From Kofleriaceae bacterium (GTDB taxonomy: Bacteria; Myxococcota_A; Polyangia; Haliangiales; Haliangiaceae), in NCBI GenBank assembly GCA_025357755.1, contig JANXOP010000054.1, positions 21,924-85,923 on the forward strand: 64,000 nucleotides of DNA, read 5' to 3'. Under the pieces are notes generated by a model. It was not told where the DNA came from. It saw only the letters and a list, made by a program, of their open reading frames with translations, and ran no database searches. Every line of letters starts with the position of its first letter. Within the stretch, counting starts at the first letter, position 1. The position numbers and the translations under genes were made by a program. This document shows, one piece after another, positions 8,022-20,048 of this stretch.

Positions 8022-11000
8022 TTAGAACGTCAGGCGGACGCCGAACCGGAAGCTACGCGGCGCCTGGAAGTACGCCGTCGTGTGCCCGAAGTTCGGGTTG
8101 AGTACGGGGGTGTGAGCGCCCTCGGCAGAGGTATCGACGTTGAGCGCCTTCACGTGCTTGAGGTCGTTCAGGTCTCCGCCGACGATCGGACGGACCGCGT
8201 CGTTCGTGTAGTCCTCATCCACGGTGGCCTCCTGCTGAGCATCGGTGATGTTGAATACATCGCCGAAGATCTCGAGGGTCTTCGTCTTGTCGAGACGACG
8301 ACCATAGCTCAGGTGGAAGTCGGCCTGGCCAGTGGTCGGCGAGCGTGCAGCCGAACCGCGCGGGAGGATGTAGCTCTCGCCCGGGCCGTACGCAGCGTCG
8401 TTACCGAGCACGTTGTGCGCGATCCCCGACTGCGCACGGAGGCTGGTGCCCACCGTGACAAGCCCTGCCGCCTTGAGGTCGAAGCGGTAGAAACCGTCGA
8501 TCTTCACGTTGTGCGGGCGGTCGAGGCCGAGCGCGCCGTAGCGGTTGGCAAGCAGCGCCGGGAGATCAAACTGCGACGTGATGTTCGGGTCGAGCTGGCC
8601 GGTTTCCGTCGAGAACAGACCCGGGAAGTTACCCTGCTCCTTCGCGTAGGTGTACGACGCGAGGATCAGCGAGTTCTTCGTCGGGCGCTGCGTCAGGTTC
8701 AGGGTGACCGAGTCGTAGTTGCGCGACGGCTTGTCGTACAGCTTCACGCGGTACATGCCCTGGGCGCGCGCAGCGTCGAGGTTGCCCTGCGCGACCGTGT
8801 TCGCGTCGGTCGACATCTGCTCGGTTTTCGCCTTCGCGAGGAGCTTGTTCGCTTCGTCGTCGAAGTTCTCCGATGGGTTCGTGATGCCGTAGTCACCGTT
8901 CGCGAGGAAGATGTCCTCCACGACGACCGGCAGCGTGCGGTGCGTGTAGGTGATCCCGAGCTTGGTATCCGGGAGGACCTCGTACTCCGCGCCGATGATG
9001 AGCTCCTGCGAGTACTGACCCTGCATACCCGGAGTCACGTACTCGACGCCACTGCCCGCGATCTGGACCTGCGTGAAGTCTGTACAGTTCCTGAGCAGCT
9101 GACCGGGCTGCTGGCCGGCCAGGTGGTTGACGTTGCAGTTCGGATCGTAGCCCGCGGCACCCGGCTGGAGGTGCTTCGAGTTGAGGTTTGCGATGTTGTC
9201 GATCTCACCGCCGAGCGACCGGATGTTGAGATCCATCGGGATGTTCTCGTAGAACCGGCCCCAGTGAGCAAAGATCTTCGACTTACCTTCCTGGGTCGGA
9301 TCCCACACGAAGCCGATGCGCGGCGCCCAGTTGTTGAGCGTGAAGCCGGTGCTACCGACCGTCTCGCCCTCGGGAGTGATCGACCCCTGAATCTGGCTCG
9401 GGATGCCCGCGCTCTGGTGCTCGAAGCGGACGCCGGCGTTGAGCGTGAAGTTCGGGACGATCTGCCAGGAGTCCTGCAGGTAGGCGCCCAGCGAGCCGTC
9501 GCTCGCATTGCGCGCGAGGGTCGGACTCTGCGCGCAGAGCGAGCGGCCATTCGAGCAGATCGTCTGACCCTGCGTGAGCGCGACCGTGCTGGGGTTCGCG
9601 ATCTCGTCGGGCGTGAGGTTACGCACGATGTTGTAGAAGTTGTTCAAGCGCCACGTGCCCGCCGTCGAGCGGCGGAACGAGCCGAAGCCACCCGAGTACG
9701 TCTGAGTCGTGTCGTAGGTCGAACCCTCGTAGTCGATGCCGCCCTTGAACACGTGGTAGCCCGCGAGCTTCACGCGCTGGGTGATCGACAACGACCCCGT
9801 GAGACGATCGTTCGTACGGTTCTCGAGGAGGCCGAGGCCGGACTCCTGGTAGAGGTTGACCGGGCAGTTGACGATCTTCGGATAGGGGTCGCCAGCAACG
9901 TTGTCGGCACACTTCGACGCGACCGCCGCACCTTCGACATCCGAGAAGTCGGCGAGCGAGCGCGAGTAGTTGTAGTAGACTAGGTCCTGGTTGCCGACCG
10001 GCGTACCCGAGGTCGTGTTTTGGGTCGCGTGGTGATATCCGACGATCGCGTCGAACTCGGTCTTGCCGCCGTTGAGCTTCGAGGTCCACTTCGCCGACAC
10101 GTCCTCCGCACCGCTATCGGTGTGGAGCAGGTTGTCGTTCAGCGCAGACGTCGTGTTCGCCGACGCGGCACCGGTGTACGGACGGTCCGCATTCCGCGGG
10201 TTACCGAACGCGCTAATCTGGAACTGGTTGTTCTGATCGATCGCGCCGTTGATCTTCGCCGTGAAGTAGTAGGTCTTCGACGAGCCGTTGGTGACCGAGC
10301 GCGAGACTTCTTGATGCTTCGTGAAGCCGGTGACCGGATCGACATCGGGAACGCCGTCTTGGTTCTCGTCGACCTGGCTCTGGACGATACGAGTGTTCGA
10401 CGAGTTGGTCACCGAGGGGTCGAACCCTACGTGGAACCACAGCTTGTCCTTGATGATCGGACCGCCGACCTCTGCGCCGACATCCCAGATGTTGCCGTTG
10501 TTGAACTGGTTATTGATCGAGCCACCCGCGGTCTCGACCGTCTTGGCCTGCGAGGTGAACGAGCTCGGGCTGAAGTTGCCGAACACCGAGCCGTGGAACT
10601 CGTTCGAGCCCGACTTGGTGACGACGTTTACGATGCCGCCGGTCGCGCGGCCGTACTCGGCGTTGTAACCGCCGGTGATGACCTCGGTCTCGTTGATGAA
10701 CTCGTTCGGCAAGTTCGACGACAGCTGGCCGTAGGCCGTATCCGTCGTGTTGATGCCTTCGACGACGTACGTATTCTCGACCGACGTAGCGCCGCCAAAC
10801 GAGATGCCGTACTGGTCGCCCTGCGAACCGGCCGCGGCGCCCATCGTGGCGCCGAACGTACGGCCCGTCGGCACGTTGTTCGTATAGTCCGACGTCAGCG
10901 TCATGCCGGTCTTCGTCGATCCCTGATCGACGATCGGCGCGGTGCCCTTGATCTCGATGACTTCGCCCTTGGGCTTGCCCGCATTCGTGACCGAGTTAAC

Positions 11001-11339
11001 CGAGATGTTGATGACGACTTCTTTGCCGACCTGCACGAGGACGTTGCCGCGCGAGTAGGTGGCGTCGTTGTAATAGACCGTCAGGGTATACATACCCGGC
11101 GGCAGCGACGTGACGAAGTACTGACCTGTCTCGTCGGTGATGACGACCTGCTCGCCCTGGAGGGCGGGCGACGTCGCGACAACCGTCGCACCAACGGCAG
11201 GCTCTTTCGCACCGGTGTCGCGCACGACACCGCGAAGCTGGCCGGCCTGGCTCGCTTGAGCGAACGCAGTCTCGGTCTTGATGAGTGCCACTCCGCCAAA
11301 GGCGAGGGCAGCCGCCATGAATGTTGATAGCTTTTTCAT
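8022..11339 (-). CDS. Oar-like TonB-dependent outer-membrane receptor
   Basis: 1105 residues. Signal peptide (MKKLSTFMAAALAFGG...TAFAQ, cleavage near 28), then a CarboxypepD regulatory-like beta-sandwich at about 32-115 (GQLRGVVRDTG, DETGQYFVTSLPPGMYTL), a TonB plug at about 130-260 (VVEGINT, GGYNAEYGRATGGIVNVVTKSG) and a long beta-barrel that ends in Phe (RFGVRLTF), as expected for Bam-assembled barrels. This is the Oar/OmpA-related TonB receptor layout common in Myxococcus. Ligand unknown. An AAGGGA Shine-Dalgarno lies six bases before the ATG. The lipoprotein gene 12 bp upstream is in the same operon and may be its surface partner. Confidence 0.88.
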   Translation of the reverse strand: MKKLSTFMAAALAFGGVALIKTETAFAQASQAGQLRGVVRDTGAKEPAVGATVVATSPALQGEQVVITDETGQYFVTSLPPGMYTLTVYYNDATYSRGNVLVQVGKEVVINISVNSVTNAGKPKGEVIEIKGTAPIVDQGSTKTGMTLTSDYTNNVPTGRTFGATMGAAAGSQGDQYGISFGGATSVENTYVVEGINTTDTAYGQLSSNLPNEFINETEVITGGYNAEYGRATGGIVNVVTKSGSNEFHGSVFGNFSPSSFTSQAKTVETAGGSINNQFNNGNIWDVGAEVGGPIIKDKLWFHVGFDPSVTNSSNTRIVQSQVDENQDGVPDVDPVTGFTKHQEVSRSVTNGSSKTYYFTAKINGAIDQNNQFQISAFGNPRNADRPYTGAASANTTSALNDNLLHTDSGAEDVSAKWTSKLNGGKTEFDAIVGYHHATQNTTSGTPVGNQDLVYYNYSRSLADFSDVEGAAVASKCADNVAGDPYPKIVNCPVNLYQESGLGLLENRTNDRLTGSLSITQRVKLAGYHVFKGGIDYEGSTYDTTQTYSGGFGSFRRSTAGTWRLNNFYNIVRNLTPDEIANPSTVALTQGQTICSNGRSLCAQSPTLARNASDGSLGAYLQDSWQIVPNFTLNAGVRFEHQSAGIPSQIQGSITPEGETVGSTGFTLNNWAPRIGFVWDPTQEGKSKIFAHWGRFYENIPMDLNIRSLGGEIDNIANLNSKHLQPGAAGYDPNCNVNHLAGQQPGQLLRNCTDFTQVQIAGSGVEYVTPGMQGQYSQELIIGAEYEVLPDTKLGITYTHRTLPVVVEDIFLANGDYGITNPSENFDDEANKLLAKAKTEQMSTDANTVAQGNLDAARAQGMYRVKLYDKPSRNYDSVTLNLTQRPTKNSLILASYTYAKEQGNFPGLFSTETGQLDPNITSQFDLPALLANRYGALGLDRPHNVKIDGFYRFDLKAAGLVTVGTSLRAQSGIAHNVLGNDAAYGPGESYILPRGSAARSPTTGQADFHLSYGRRLDKTKTLEIFGDVFNITDAQQEATVDEDYTNDAVRPIVGGDLNDLKHVKALNVDTSAEGAHTPVLNPNFGHTTAYFQAPRSFRFGVRLTF

Positions 11340-11351
11340 GGGTATCCCTTC

Positions 11352-13091
11352 CTAGAGGCAAACGTGAGGCGTCGTCGTGGACGGCGCGGTGACGGTGAAG
11401 TGGATCACCTGGTCGGTGCCCGGCGAATACAGGTTGCCAAGCTTGTCGGCTACCGAAGCGGTGCCCTTGAGCGTGAACGTGTACGTGCCCGGAGCGAGAG
11501 CCGCGGCCGGGGTGAGCCGGAGCTGCTCATAGGATCCCGCGCCAGCGACACCACGGTTGGAGGCCACGAGCGTCACTGCCGGCGAGATCGTGTAGTCGGC
11601 TGCCGTGAGGGTCGCCGGGTCGATCTCCTGGTTGAACGTGAGGGTGATGCCAGTGGCCGAAGCAGACACCGACTCGCTCGCGTTGTCCTTCGGCGTGATC
11701 GACTTTAGCGTGATCGCCGCAGCCGTCGTGAACGTGACGACCTGATCGGCAGCCTGGGTGTACGTCGCCGAGCTGACACAAGCGCCGAACTCAGCGCCCG
11801 GACAATCGGAGATCGCCGCGCCACCCTTGAGCGTGAACGTGTAGGCGGTTCCGAGTGCGTAATCCCCCGCGAGGCGGATATTTCCGGTTACCGGATTGAT
11901 CTCCACGAGTGCATTCGCGAGCGCCGGTGTAATCGTGTAATCAGCCGCTGTGAACGTGGCGTCGTCCATGTACTGGTTGAACGCGAGCTCAATCTTGGCG
12001 CCCGGCTCGGTGGCCGGCGTGATGCCGACGAGCTTGAGCGCGTTCGTCTTGAACTCGGTCTGCGTCAGCGCCGCCACCGAGGGTGCGCCGAGCGTCGTCG
12101 ACTTACCGCACTGGTCGACGAGCACCGTGCCCGCCTTGAGCGTGAATGTGTAGTCACCGCTCGTGATGAAGTCAGCACCGATGCTGTAGTCGTCAGGCGC
12201 ATTTGCCGAGACGAATACGTTGGCTGCAGCTGGCGTGAAGTCAACGCCCGACTGCACCGATGCCTGAGTGACCGGGGCGTTGAAGGTGACGTCGACGCCT
12301 GCGGCGATCGGGTCGACCGACTTGCCGTCGGCGGGCGTGATCGCGATGACCTGGATCGGCGCGATCTTGAACTTGTAAGGAATGGCCGTGGTGCCGCGCT
12401 GATCCGCGGGGACCTGGTTGCCATCCTTGTCGTGGATGATGTCCTTGAGGCTGACGAAGCACTCCGCGCCCGTCGCGACCACGGTCGGATCATTCGGGAT
12501 GATCGCGAGGCTGGGTCCGAGGGGGTAGCTGATGCTGTTACCAGCCGGCGAGTAATAGCCGTCGTACGGAACGTCGACGAGGCCCGTGCCCGCGGCGCTC
12601 TCGCACTTGAGCGTCACCGGCTGGGTGTTCTTCAGCGTGCCTGTGTATGTGCCCGTCGGCATTCCCATGGCATTGACGTCGGGAACCAGATCCTCGATCG
12701 AAGGATCGAGCAGCTCGTCGAACTCGATGCGGACGTACCAGGACTCCGGCATCGCGCTGATCAGCTCGTCGACAGGTTTGGTACGATCCGTTGGACAGAT
12801 CACGAGCTGCGTGACGTCGTTGAGATCGACCTGATCGGGACGCTTGTCGTCCCCGATCCCTTGGTCGTTCGGCCCGATCGTCTTGCAGTATGTGGCCTGC
12901 TCGAGCGCAGCCCCCCCTCCTGCTAAACCAGGGCGCGTATCGAGCGCGTTGACGGAGACGGTGAGTACCTCTGGCGGACCCTCGGGCCGCAGATCGCTGT
13001 ACTCATTAGGACGGGTGCAGGCAGTGAGCGCGAGCGCAGACGTCGCGACCACGCCGACCCATTTCCAACGAAGTGGAAGATAGACGGACAT
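11352..13091 (-). CDS. Ig-like (SbsA/Big_5 type) repeat lipoprotein
   Basis: 579 residues from ATG 13091, chosen because GGGAGG stands seven bases upstream; an in-frame TTG at 13106 would overlap this Shine-Dalgarno. The leader ends LALTACTRP, a lipobox. Residues 250-575 contain three SbsA-type Ig-like domains with the signatures ITPADGKSVDP, ITPATEPGAKIELAFNQYMD and ITPKDNASESVS, each followed by TFTLK-type strands. The N-terminal 240 residues are unassigned. It is probably an outer-membrane surface lipoprotein co-expressed with the Oar-like receptor immediately downstream, in the manner of SusD-like partners, though it shows no SusD fold. Confidence 0.8.
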   Translation of the reverse strand: MSVYLPLRWKWVGVVATSALALTACTRPNEYSDLRPEGPPEVLTVSVNALDTRPGLAGGGAALEQATYCKTIGPNDQGIGDDKRPDQVDLNDVTQLVICPTDRTKPVDELISAMPESWYVRIEFDELLDPSIEDLVPDVNAMGMPTGTYTGTLKNTQPVTLKCESAAGTGLVDVPYDGYYSPAGNSISYPLGPSLAIIPNDPTVVATGAECFVSLKDIIHDKDGNQVPADQRGTTAIPYKFKIAPIQVIAITPADGKSVDPIAAGVDVTFNAPVTQASVQSGVDFTPAAANVFVSANAPDDYSIGADFITSGDYTFTLKAGTVLVDQCGKSTTLGAPSVAALTQTEFKTNALKLVGITPATEPGAKIELAFNQYMDDATFTAADYTITPALANALVEINPVTGNIRLAGDYALGTAYTFTLKGGAAISDCPGAEFGACVSSATYTQAADQVVTFTTAAAITLKSITPKDNASESVSASATGITLTFNQEIDPATLTAADYTISPAVTLVASNRGVAGAGSYEQLRLTPAAALAPGTYTFTLKGTASVADKLGNLYSPGTDQVIHFTVTAPSTTTPHVCL

Positions 13092-13164
13092 TAACGAGCC
13101 TCCCAACAGTTGCTTTCGGCAGCGGAGTGATCGCCCACTTGTGTGTCGAACGCAAGCTACTCAA

Positions 13165-13196
13165 ATGACAAAGGCCAGCAGAATGCCAGCCTTGTC
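13165..13196. terminator. Imperfect hairpin between recA and the lipoprotein operon
   Basis: A 32-base imperfect inverted repeat (TGACAA and GGC arms with internal mismatches) lies 69 bases downstream of the recA stop on the minus strand. It is followed in that direction by a moderately T-rich stretch. It could end cinA-thpR-recA transcription or act in the leader of the lipoprotein-receptor operon whose start is at 13091. No clear promoter for that operon was recognised in 13092-13264. Confidence 0.4.
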
Positions 13197-13264
13197 ACAA
13201 CTAGATCCCGTGTCCGGAATCCGTACGTCAGATAATTTGACTACCAATTACACGTGAGCATTGC

Positions 13265-14461
<1,197 letters not shown>

Positions 14462-14475
14462 CCGATTTGTCTCCC

Positions 14476-14495
14476 GGAGCGTGCTGAAGCGCTCC
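14476..14495. other. Small hairpin between thpR and recA
   Basis: GGAGCG and CGCTCC arms with an 8-base loop fill most of the gap between the thpR stop (14496-14498) and the recA Shine-Dalgarno. There is no T-tract, so it is more likely an mRNA processing or stability element than a terminator. Confidence 0.35.
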
Positions 14496-15176
14496 TTATT
14501 TGGCCCGTTCGCGTGGCCATCCGTCGTCAGTTTCGTCCGCCATGTCTACGGCTTCGGTCTGACGTTTTTCGGGCTGTACCGGCGCTCGATCGGCTGTTTT
14601 GAAGGCGATTTTGGAGATTTCGTTGTATGCAGAAACCTCTGATATCGTTTTGCTTTCGAACAAAATCACGCCGTCCACCCGGGTATCACTGAACATTTGT
14701 TCCGACATGGGTAACACGACGTCTTTCAGCGGTCGAGTTTCTCGTGCACGACCTAGCGTGACGTGCGCTTTAAAGCCGCGGCTCTCGGCGGCGAACCCGA
14801 GCGTCGCGCAGGCCAGGTCGATCCGGCTGGCGAGCTCTGCGGTCTCGCCGCGATCTTCGACCCCGGCCCACACGACATTGGCCGAATCCAGCGACGGAAA
14901 TCCGCCGAGCCGAGCCGTCCGAAACTTGAACGGCTGGCAGCCAACGAGCGCGGCCGTGATCCGATCCTCGACGGCGTGGACCAGCTCGGGCTGGACCCAG
15001 CCGAGGAACTTCAGCGTCAGGTGATAGTTGGTCGGCGAGGCCCACTTGATATCGAGGTTGGCGTCCTTGGCGCGACGCGCGAGCTGCTCGGCACATTGCG
15101 CGAGCGCATTGGCGGTCTGGACCGAGACCCGAACACCGACGAACAAGCGCGTCCCGCGCTCTGATTCTTCACTCAC
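14496..15176 (-). CDS. thpR: RNA 2',3'-cyclic phosphodiesterase (LigT/ThpR)
   Basis: 226 residues from GTG 15176, which overlaps the cinA stop (GTGA). Both HxTx motifs of the 2H phosphoesterase fold are present: HLTLKFLG at about residue 50 and HVTLGRAR at about residue 130. The family hydrolyses 2',3'-cyclic phosphates on RNA ends and can form 2'-5' RNA linkages in vitro. The C-terminal 40 residues are charged and extend beyond the usual end. Translational coupling to cinA and position before recA match the cinA-ligT-recA arrangement known in Deinococcus. Confidence 0.93.
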   Translation of the reverse strand: MSEESERGTRLFVGVRVSVQTANALAQCAEQLARRAKDANLDIKWASPTNYHLTLKFLGWVQPELVHAVEDRITAALVGCQPFKFRTARLGGFPSLDSANVVWAGVEDRGETAELASRIDLACATLGFAAESRGFKAHVTLGRARETRPLKDVVLPMSEQMFSDTRVDGVILFESKTISEVSAYNEISKIAFKTADRAPVQPEKRQTEAVDMADETDDGWPRERAK

Positions 15177-16462
15177 GACTTCACCTCCTCGAGGATCAAG
15201 CTCAAGGCCCACCACGCGGCGAGCTGACGGATCTGGTCGCGTGTCCCCGGCCACGCGAGCTGCTTGGTCTTGACGGCCGTGTGCGTGGCGATCGCCAACC
15301 ACACCGTGCCGACGGGCTTGTCGGGCGTCCCACCGTCGGGGCCGGCGATCCCGCTCACCGCGACGGCGAGATCGGTCCCGAATCGCTCGCGTGCGCCACT
15401 CGCCATCTCGCGCACGGTCGCTTCGCTGACCGCGCCGTGGGTCACGAGCGTCGCCTTGGCCACGCCGAGCTGACGGATCTTCTCTTGATTCGAGTACGTG
15501 ATCGCGCCGCCGGCGAACGCCGCCGAGCTCCCAGGCAGCGACGTCAACAGCTCGCCGATCAGGCCGCCCGTGCACGACTCCGCCGTCGCGACGGTGCGCT
15601 TGGTCGCGATCAGCTGCTTGGTCACGACCGCGACGAGGTTGTCGGCGCCCGTTCCGTAGAGCACCCCCGCGAGGCGCTCGCGGACCTGCGTATCCATAGA
15701 AGCGAGCCGCGCATCGGCCGTCGCTTGATCGCGATCGCGGACCACGAGCTTCACGAGGGTCTCGGGAAACTTCACCTGATAGTGGATCGTCGCGCCGGGC
15801 ACGTCGTCGACGATGCCCCGACAGAGTTGCGAGATCTGCGACTCGCCACGCCCGAACGCGCGATAGATTTGACGCGCGATCCGCTCGACGCTGCCGGCCG
15901 CTTCCCGAAGCTCGGCGAGCCGCGCCCGCAAGGTCGACTCCCAGATCCCGGCGATCTCGCGCGGGAACCCCGGCAGGCAGAACACCGGGATCGGCGAGCC
16001 CTGCAGGCTTCTATAGATTGATTGTTCGAAACACGGCGCCAGCCCGGCCGGGTTGCCGAGCACGCGGGCCCCGGTGGGGACCCGGACCTGGCGGAGCTGG
16101 ATCGCGGCGAGGCCCGGATTGACCGAAGCTCCCGGCATGCGGGTAAAAAACGACTCCATCCGCGCCCGGGCCGTCTCGTCGACCACGGGAGCTACACCCG
16201 CAAGCGCCGCGACCACGTCGACGGTTAGATCATCCTCGGTCGGCCCCAGCCCCCCGGAGCAAATCACGACGTCGGCGCGCTCGACCGCCTGACGCAGCGC
16301 CGAGGTGATATCGTCAGCGTCATCGCAGCAACTGGTCATCCAGCGTGTCGTGATATCGAGGTCCCACAGGCGCTGTGCGAGGGTGGACGCATTCGTGTTC
16401 ACGATCTCGCCGCGGCACAGCTCGTCGCCAATCGTCAAGATCTCGGCATTCATGGCCCGCAC
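15173..16462 (-). CDS. cinA: CinA-family protein (competence/damage-inducible, PncC-type deamidase domain)
   Basis: 429 residues. N-terminal MoCF-like domain (about 5-170, with [17 protein letters not shown] and [13 protein letters not shown]) and C-terminal NMN deamidase-type domain (about 265-425, [16 protein letters not shown] and GIAGPDGGT). CinA proteins recycle pyridine nucleotides and are often co-transcribed with recA. AAGGAG lies seven bases before GTG 16462, while the inner ATG at 16453 would be 16 bases away, so the GTG is preferred. It heads the cinA-thpR-recA operon. Confidence 0.95.
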   Translation of the reverse strand: MRAMNAEILTIGDELCRGEIVNTNASTLAQRLWDLDITTRWMTSCCDDADDITSALRQAVERADVVICSGGLGPTEDDLTVDVVAALAGVAPVVDETARARMESFFTRMPGASVNPGLAAIQLRQVRVPTGARVLGNPAGLAPCFEQSIYRSLQGSPIPVFCLPGFPREIAGIWESTLRARLAELREAAGSVERIARQIYRAFGRGESQISQLCRGIVDDVPGATIHYQVKFPETLVKLVVRDRDQATADARLASMDTQVRERLAGVLYGTGADNLVAVVTKQLIATKRTVATAESCTGGLIGELLTSLPGSSAAFAGGAITYSNQEKIRQLGVAKATLVTHGAVSEATVREMASGARERFGTDLAVAVSGIAGPDGGTPDKPVGTVWLAIATHTAVKTKQLAWPGTRDQIRQLAAWWALSLILEEVKS

Positions 16463-16562
16463 ACTCTATCTCCTTCAGGCCGAGAAGTAGGGCGGTTCGG
16501 TTGACGCAGCACCGCCGCCCCTCCTATGATTTCGGTGGAGTACGGGGCTCTCAGTTCTTCCT

Positions 16563-17329
<767 letters not shown>

Positions 17330-17330
<1 letters not shown>

Positions 17331-17827
17331 TGACCTACCAGGTCACGGGCAAGCTGACCGTCAAGGCGCGGTCGAGCGTCCACGACACGACCACCGTGTG
17401 GGACAAGATCACGGGCACGGTCGAGGCCGATCCGAGCGCGCCTGGTGGCATCGAGGCCGCGAAGGCGACGTTCTCGGTCGACATGACGGCGTTCGACGCC
17501 GGCGATTGGCTGAAAAACCGGAAGCTTCGCAAGGACTTCGCGATCGAGGACCACCCGACCGCCACGTTCGCGCTGGAGCGCGTGTCGGAGGTCGTGAAGG
17601 ACGGGGCGAGCTTTGCCGCGAAGGCCGAAGGTCAGTTGCGCTGGCGTGGCAAGACGGTTCCGCTCAAGCTTGTAGGCAAGGGCTCCCTCGATGCCGATCG
17701 TCTCACTGCCTCGGCCAGCTTCGACCTCGACATCCGGTTACTCGGGCTCGCCGCGCCCAAGTTCTTGCTGTTCAAGGTCGAGGACGTCGTGACCGTCGAG
17801 ATCGTGTTGCAAGGCCGGCCCTCGTGA
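17330..17827 (+). CDS. YceI-like lipocalin-fold protein
   Basis: 165 residues from GTG 17330 (TAGTG overlap with the phosphatase stop). The sequence has the YceI pattern: an opening [19 protein letters not shown] strand, the [23 protein letters not shown] segment, HPTATF, and [14 protein letters not shown]. YceI proteins are small beta-barrels that bind isoprenoid or other lipids, usually in the periplasm. This copy has no signal peptide at the coupled start, so it would be cytoplasmic unless exported otherwise. It is translationally coupled on both sides. Confidence 0.8.
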
Positions 17828-18309
17828 AGGGGCTGTTGCTCGTCGCAGCGCTGGCGGCCTGCGATGGCGCGAAGGTCGAGCCGAACGGGCTCGGCAACTA
17901 CCGCTTCGGGCACACCACGATCGCTGGCATCCACGACGGCAACTGCCAGCCGACCGAGCTGCGCGATGGCCGCAAGGCGATCTGGTGCTTCGGCCTGCCA
18001 CCGATCAAGGTCGGCAAGCGGGTCGCCGAGGTCGATGCGTACTTCAATGCGATGCCGCCGTTCGATCCGAAAACGACCGCACCACTGATCGAGCTCCAGC
18101 TCAAGGTCCGCGGCTGCTCCGAGGATGAAGCCGAGCGCTGGCTGCGCGAGCGCTTCGGTCCGCCGATCGAGAGCAAATCGACGCGCGAGTACTGGAAGAA
18201 TTCGTTTCTGTGGGTCGGCGCGTTCCTGCCGAGCGAGCCCGGCCGCTGCCTGATCCATCTGCTGCCGCTCTCGGAGAACGCCGAGATCGATCGCATCAAA
18301 GCAGAGTAG
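17824..18309 (+). CDS. Small lipoprotein, unknown function
   Basis: 161 residues from GTG 17824, overlapping the YceI-like stop by four bases (GTGA). The leader [15 protein letters not shown] has a clear lipobox. The mature protein has four Cys residues (in DGNCQP, IWCFG, RGCSED and GRCLI), which may form disulfides, and a WLRERFG helix. No family recognised. It closes the PP2C-YceI-lipoprotein operon; the next gene converges from 18378. Confidence 0.6.
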   Translation: MKGLLLVAALAACDGAKVEPNGLGNYRFGHTTIAGIHDGNCQPTELRDGRKAIWCFGLPPIKVGKRVAEVDAYFNAMPPFDPKTTAPLIELQLKVRGCSEDEAERWLRERFGPPIESKSTREYWKNSFLWVGAFLPSEPGRCLIHLLPLSENAEIDRIKAE

Positions 18310-18377
18310 TCACGAGCTCGAGCGAACGCGGGCATGGTGGCGACCGCTCACCTCGCGAAGCGACCCGCCGATCAGGA

Positions 18378-19418
18378 TCAATAAGCTGGGGTCGTGATCG
18401 CCCAGTCCGCATCGAACTGGGTCTGGATCACCTGCACCTGATCGGGCTCGAGCACGAGCCCACCGACTTCGCGATTCTGCGACAGCGACGTCGACGACAT
18501 GTTCTCGCTGCCGACGAACGCGACGCCATCGCCGATCATCAGCTTGGCGTGGAGATAGAACTGATCGATCGCGTAGCGCACCGGGATGTTGCGCTGCTGC
18601 ATGAAGGTCGCGACGCCCGCGGCGCTGGACGTATCGCTCGTGCTATCGCTCTCCAGGATCACGCGTACCGTCGCGCCGCGATCGTGCGCCGCTCCGACCG
18701 CGTTCCGGATCGTGGCGTCGGTGATGTAGAGCACCTCGACATCGAGCGTCGTGGTCACGCTGTTGATGAAGTCATAGATCCGCTGGTTCGAGTTGATCGG
18801 CGAGACGATCATGCGCGTGCAAGCGAGGTTCGCGACCGGCGGGCTCTTGCCCTGCGCGAGCTGCCAGTCCTGATCGAAGATCGCCTGGATGTCGGTGACG
18901 TCTTCAGGATCGCGATCGACGAAGCCGTAGTTGCGCTCCTTGTCCATCGCATCGGCGTTGAAGTTCATCGACATCACGAGCGCGCTGGTGCGATCGACGA
19001 TCACGTACTTCGCATGCGCGTACGTGTAGACCCTGGACGCGTTCAGCCACTGGACGCCGCCGGTATTGAAGATGCCGGTGACCGAGGCATTCCCCGCTTC
19101 ATCGGGATCGAGGATCACGCGCACGGTCACACCGCGCTTGCGCGCCGTGACGATGTGGTTCGCGATGTCCTTGACCGTGAACAGATACATCTGGAGATCG
19201 AGGCTCGACTGCGCGCTATCGATCGCCGCGTTCACACGATCCTGGAGCCCGGTCGGTCCGACGAAGGCCTCGAGCGGCACGGTCCGCGCCGTGCGTGGCG
19301 TGCAGCCGGTGCCGTCGACACCATCGGGCTCGAGCGCGGCCGAATCAGGAGCGGCGCCATCACTGCCTCGGCACGCCACGATCGTGATCCATGCAACAAC
19401 GAGCATCAGGCCGCGCAT
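18378..19418 (-). CDS. Phospholipase D-like lipoprotein
   Basis: 346 residues with a lipoprotein leader (MRGLMLVVAWITIVACRG). Two PLD-type HxKx4D motifs are present, HAKYVIVD near 135 and HAKLMIGD near 295, each followed by the expected Asn/Ser-rich element (SMNFN, GSENMSS). Two copies in one chain give the usual bilobal PLD active site, so hydrolysis or transfer at phosphodiester bonds of lipids or nucleic acids is plausible; substrate unknown. It is surface or periplasmic by its lipobox. It precedes no obvious operon partner; fur lies 45 bp upstream on the same strand. Confidence 0.88.
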   Translation of the reverse strand: MRGLMLVVAWITIVACRGSDGAAPDSAALEPDGVDGTGCTPRTARTVPLEAFVGPTGLQDRVNAAIDSAQSSLDLQMYLFTVKDIANHIVTARKRGVTVRVILDPDEAGNASVTGIFNTGGVQWLNASRVYTYAHAKYVIVDRTSALVMSMNFNADAMDKERNYGFVDRDPEDVTDIQAIFDQDWQLAQGKSPPVANLACTRMIVSPINSNQRIYDFINSVTTTLDVEVLYITDATIRNAVGAAHDRGATVRVILESDSTSDTSSAAGVATFMQQRNIPVRYAIDQFYLHAKLMIGDGVAFVGSENMSSTSLSQNREVGGLVLEPDQVQVIQTQFDADWAITTPAY

Positions 19419-19462
19419 CCGGCGCGACTATGCGCGAGGCTGCTCGTCGCCGAAAGCGGAAT

Positions 19463-19963
19463 CTACTTCTTGGCCCGCTGCTCGTTCGGGCACGTGCCGT
19501 TGGCATCACCCGAATACTTGGGGCACGTTCCATACAGCTCGTGGCGGTGACGGAGCACCGTGAAGCCGCCGAGCTTTGCCGCGATGCGCTCCTGCAGCCG
19601 CTCGATCTCGTCGTCCTCGAACTCCAGGATGAGGCCGCACTTGATGCAGATCAGGTGATCGTGATGGTCGCCGACGACCTCGTAGCGCGCCTGACCATCG
19701 CCGAACTGGCGCTCGATCGCGAGGCCGCTCTCGACCAGCAGCTTGAGCGTGCGGTAGACCGTGGCGTAGCCGACCCTGGGGTGGCGCTTGCGGACCTTCG
19801 AGAGGAGCTCGTCGATCGAGACGTGATCGCGGGTCCGCAGAAACTGCTCGACGATCGCCTCGCGCTGGGCGGTAGTATTGAGGCGATGATCGGTGATGTA
19901 CGACCGCCACCGATTTTTCAGCTCGTCCGTATCGTTCGGCCTGAAGTCCGAGCGCTCCCCCAT
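19463..19963 (-). CDS. fur: Ferric uptake regulator family protein (Fur)
   Basis: 166 residues from ATG 19963; an in-frame TTG at 19999 would add 12 residues but has no Shine-Dalgarno. Winged-helix domain about 15-85 ([30 protein letters not shown]), then the metal-binding DHHDH and CIKC motifs. The C-terminal [12 protein letters not shown] segment has a longer spacing than the usual C-x4-C. It is most like Fur proper rather than Zur or PerR, but that is not certain. Targets in this window may include bfd (31421-31435). It is divergent from xseB. Confidence 0.88.
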   Translation of the reverse strand: MGERSDFRPNDTDELKNRWRSYITDHRLNTTAQREAIVEQFLRTRDHVSIDELLSKVRKRHPRVGYATVYRTLKLLVESGLAIERQFGDGQARYEVVGDHHDHLICIKCGLILEFEDDEIERLQERIAAKLGGFTVLRHRHELYGTCPKYSGDANGTCPNEQRAKK

Positions 19964-20036
19964 GGGTTTCAGCTTCTCCGCAACTGCCTTTGACGTCAAG
20001 CGATCTCGGAGGGATGACTTTTCAGTTTTGCGCAGC

Positions 20037-20042
20037 TACTCT
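20037..20042 (+). promoter_or_regulatory. -10 element of xseB
   Basis: TACTCT, six bases before GTG 20049. This position would place the transcript start at the start codon and supports the GTG over an upstream in-frame TTG at 20028. Confidence 0.4.
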
Positions 20043-20048
20043 CCGGCC

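Noticed and set aside
19964..19999. TTG 19999 as the start of fur
   Set aside because: No Shine-Dalgarno or spaced -10 precedes it, and the extra 12 residues do not fit the family; ATG 19963 is preferred.
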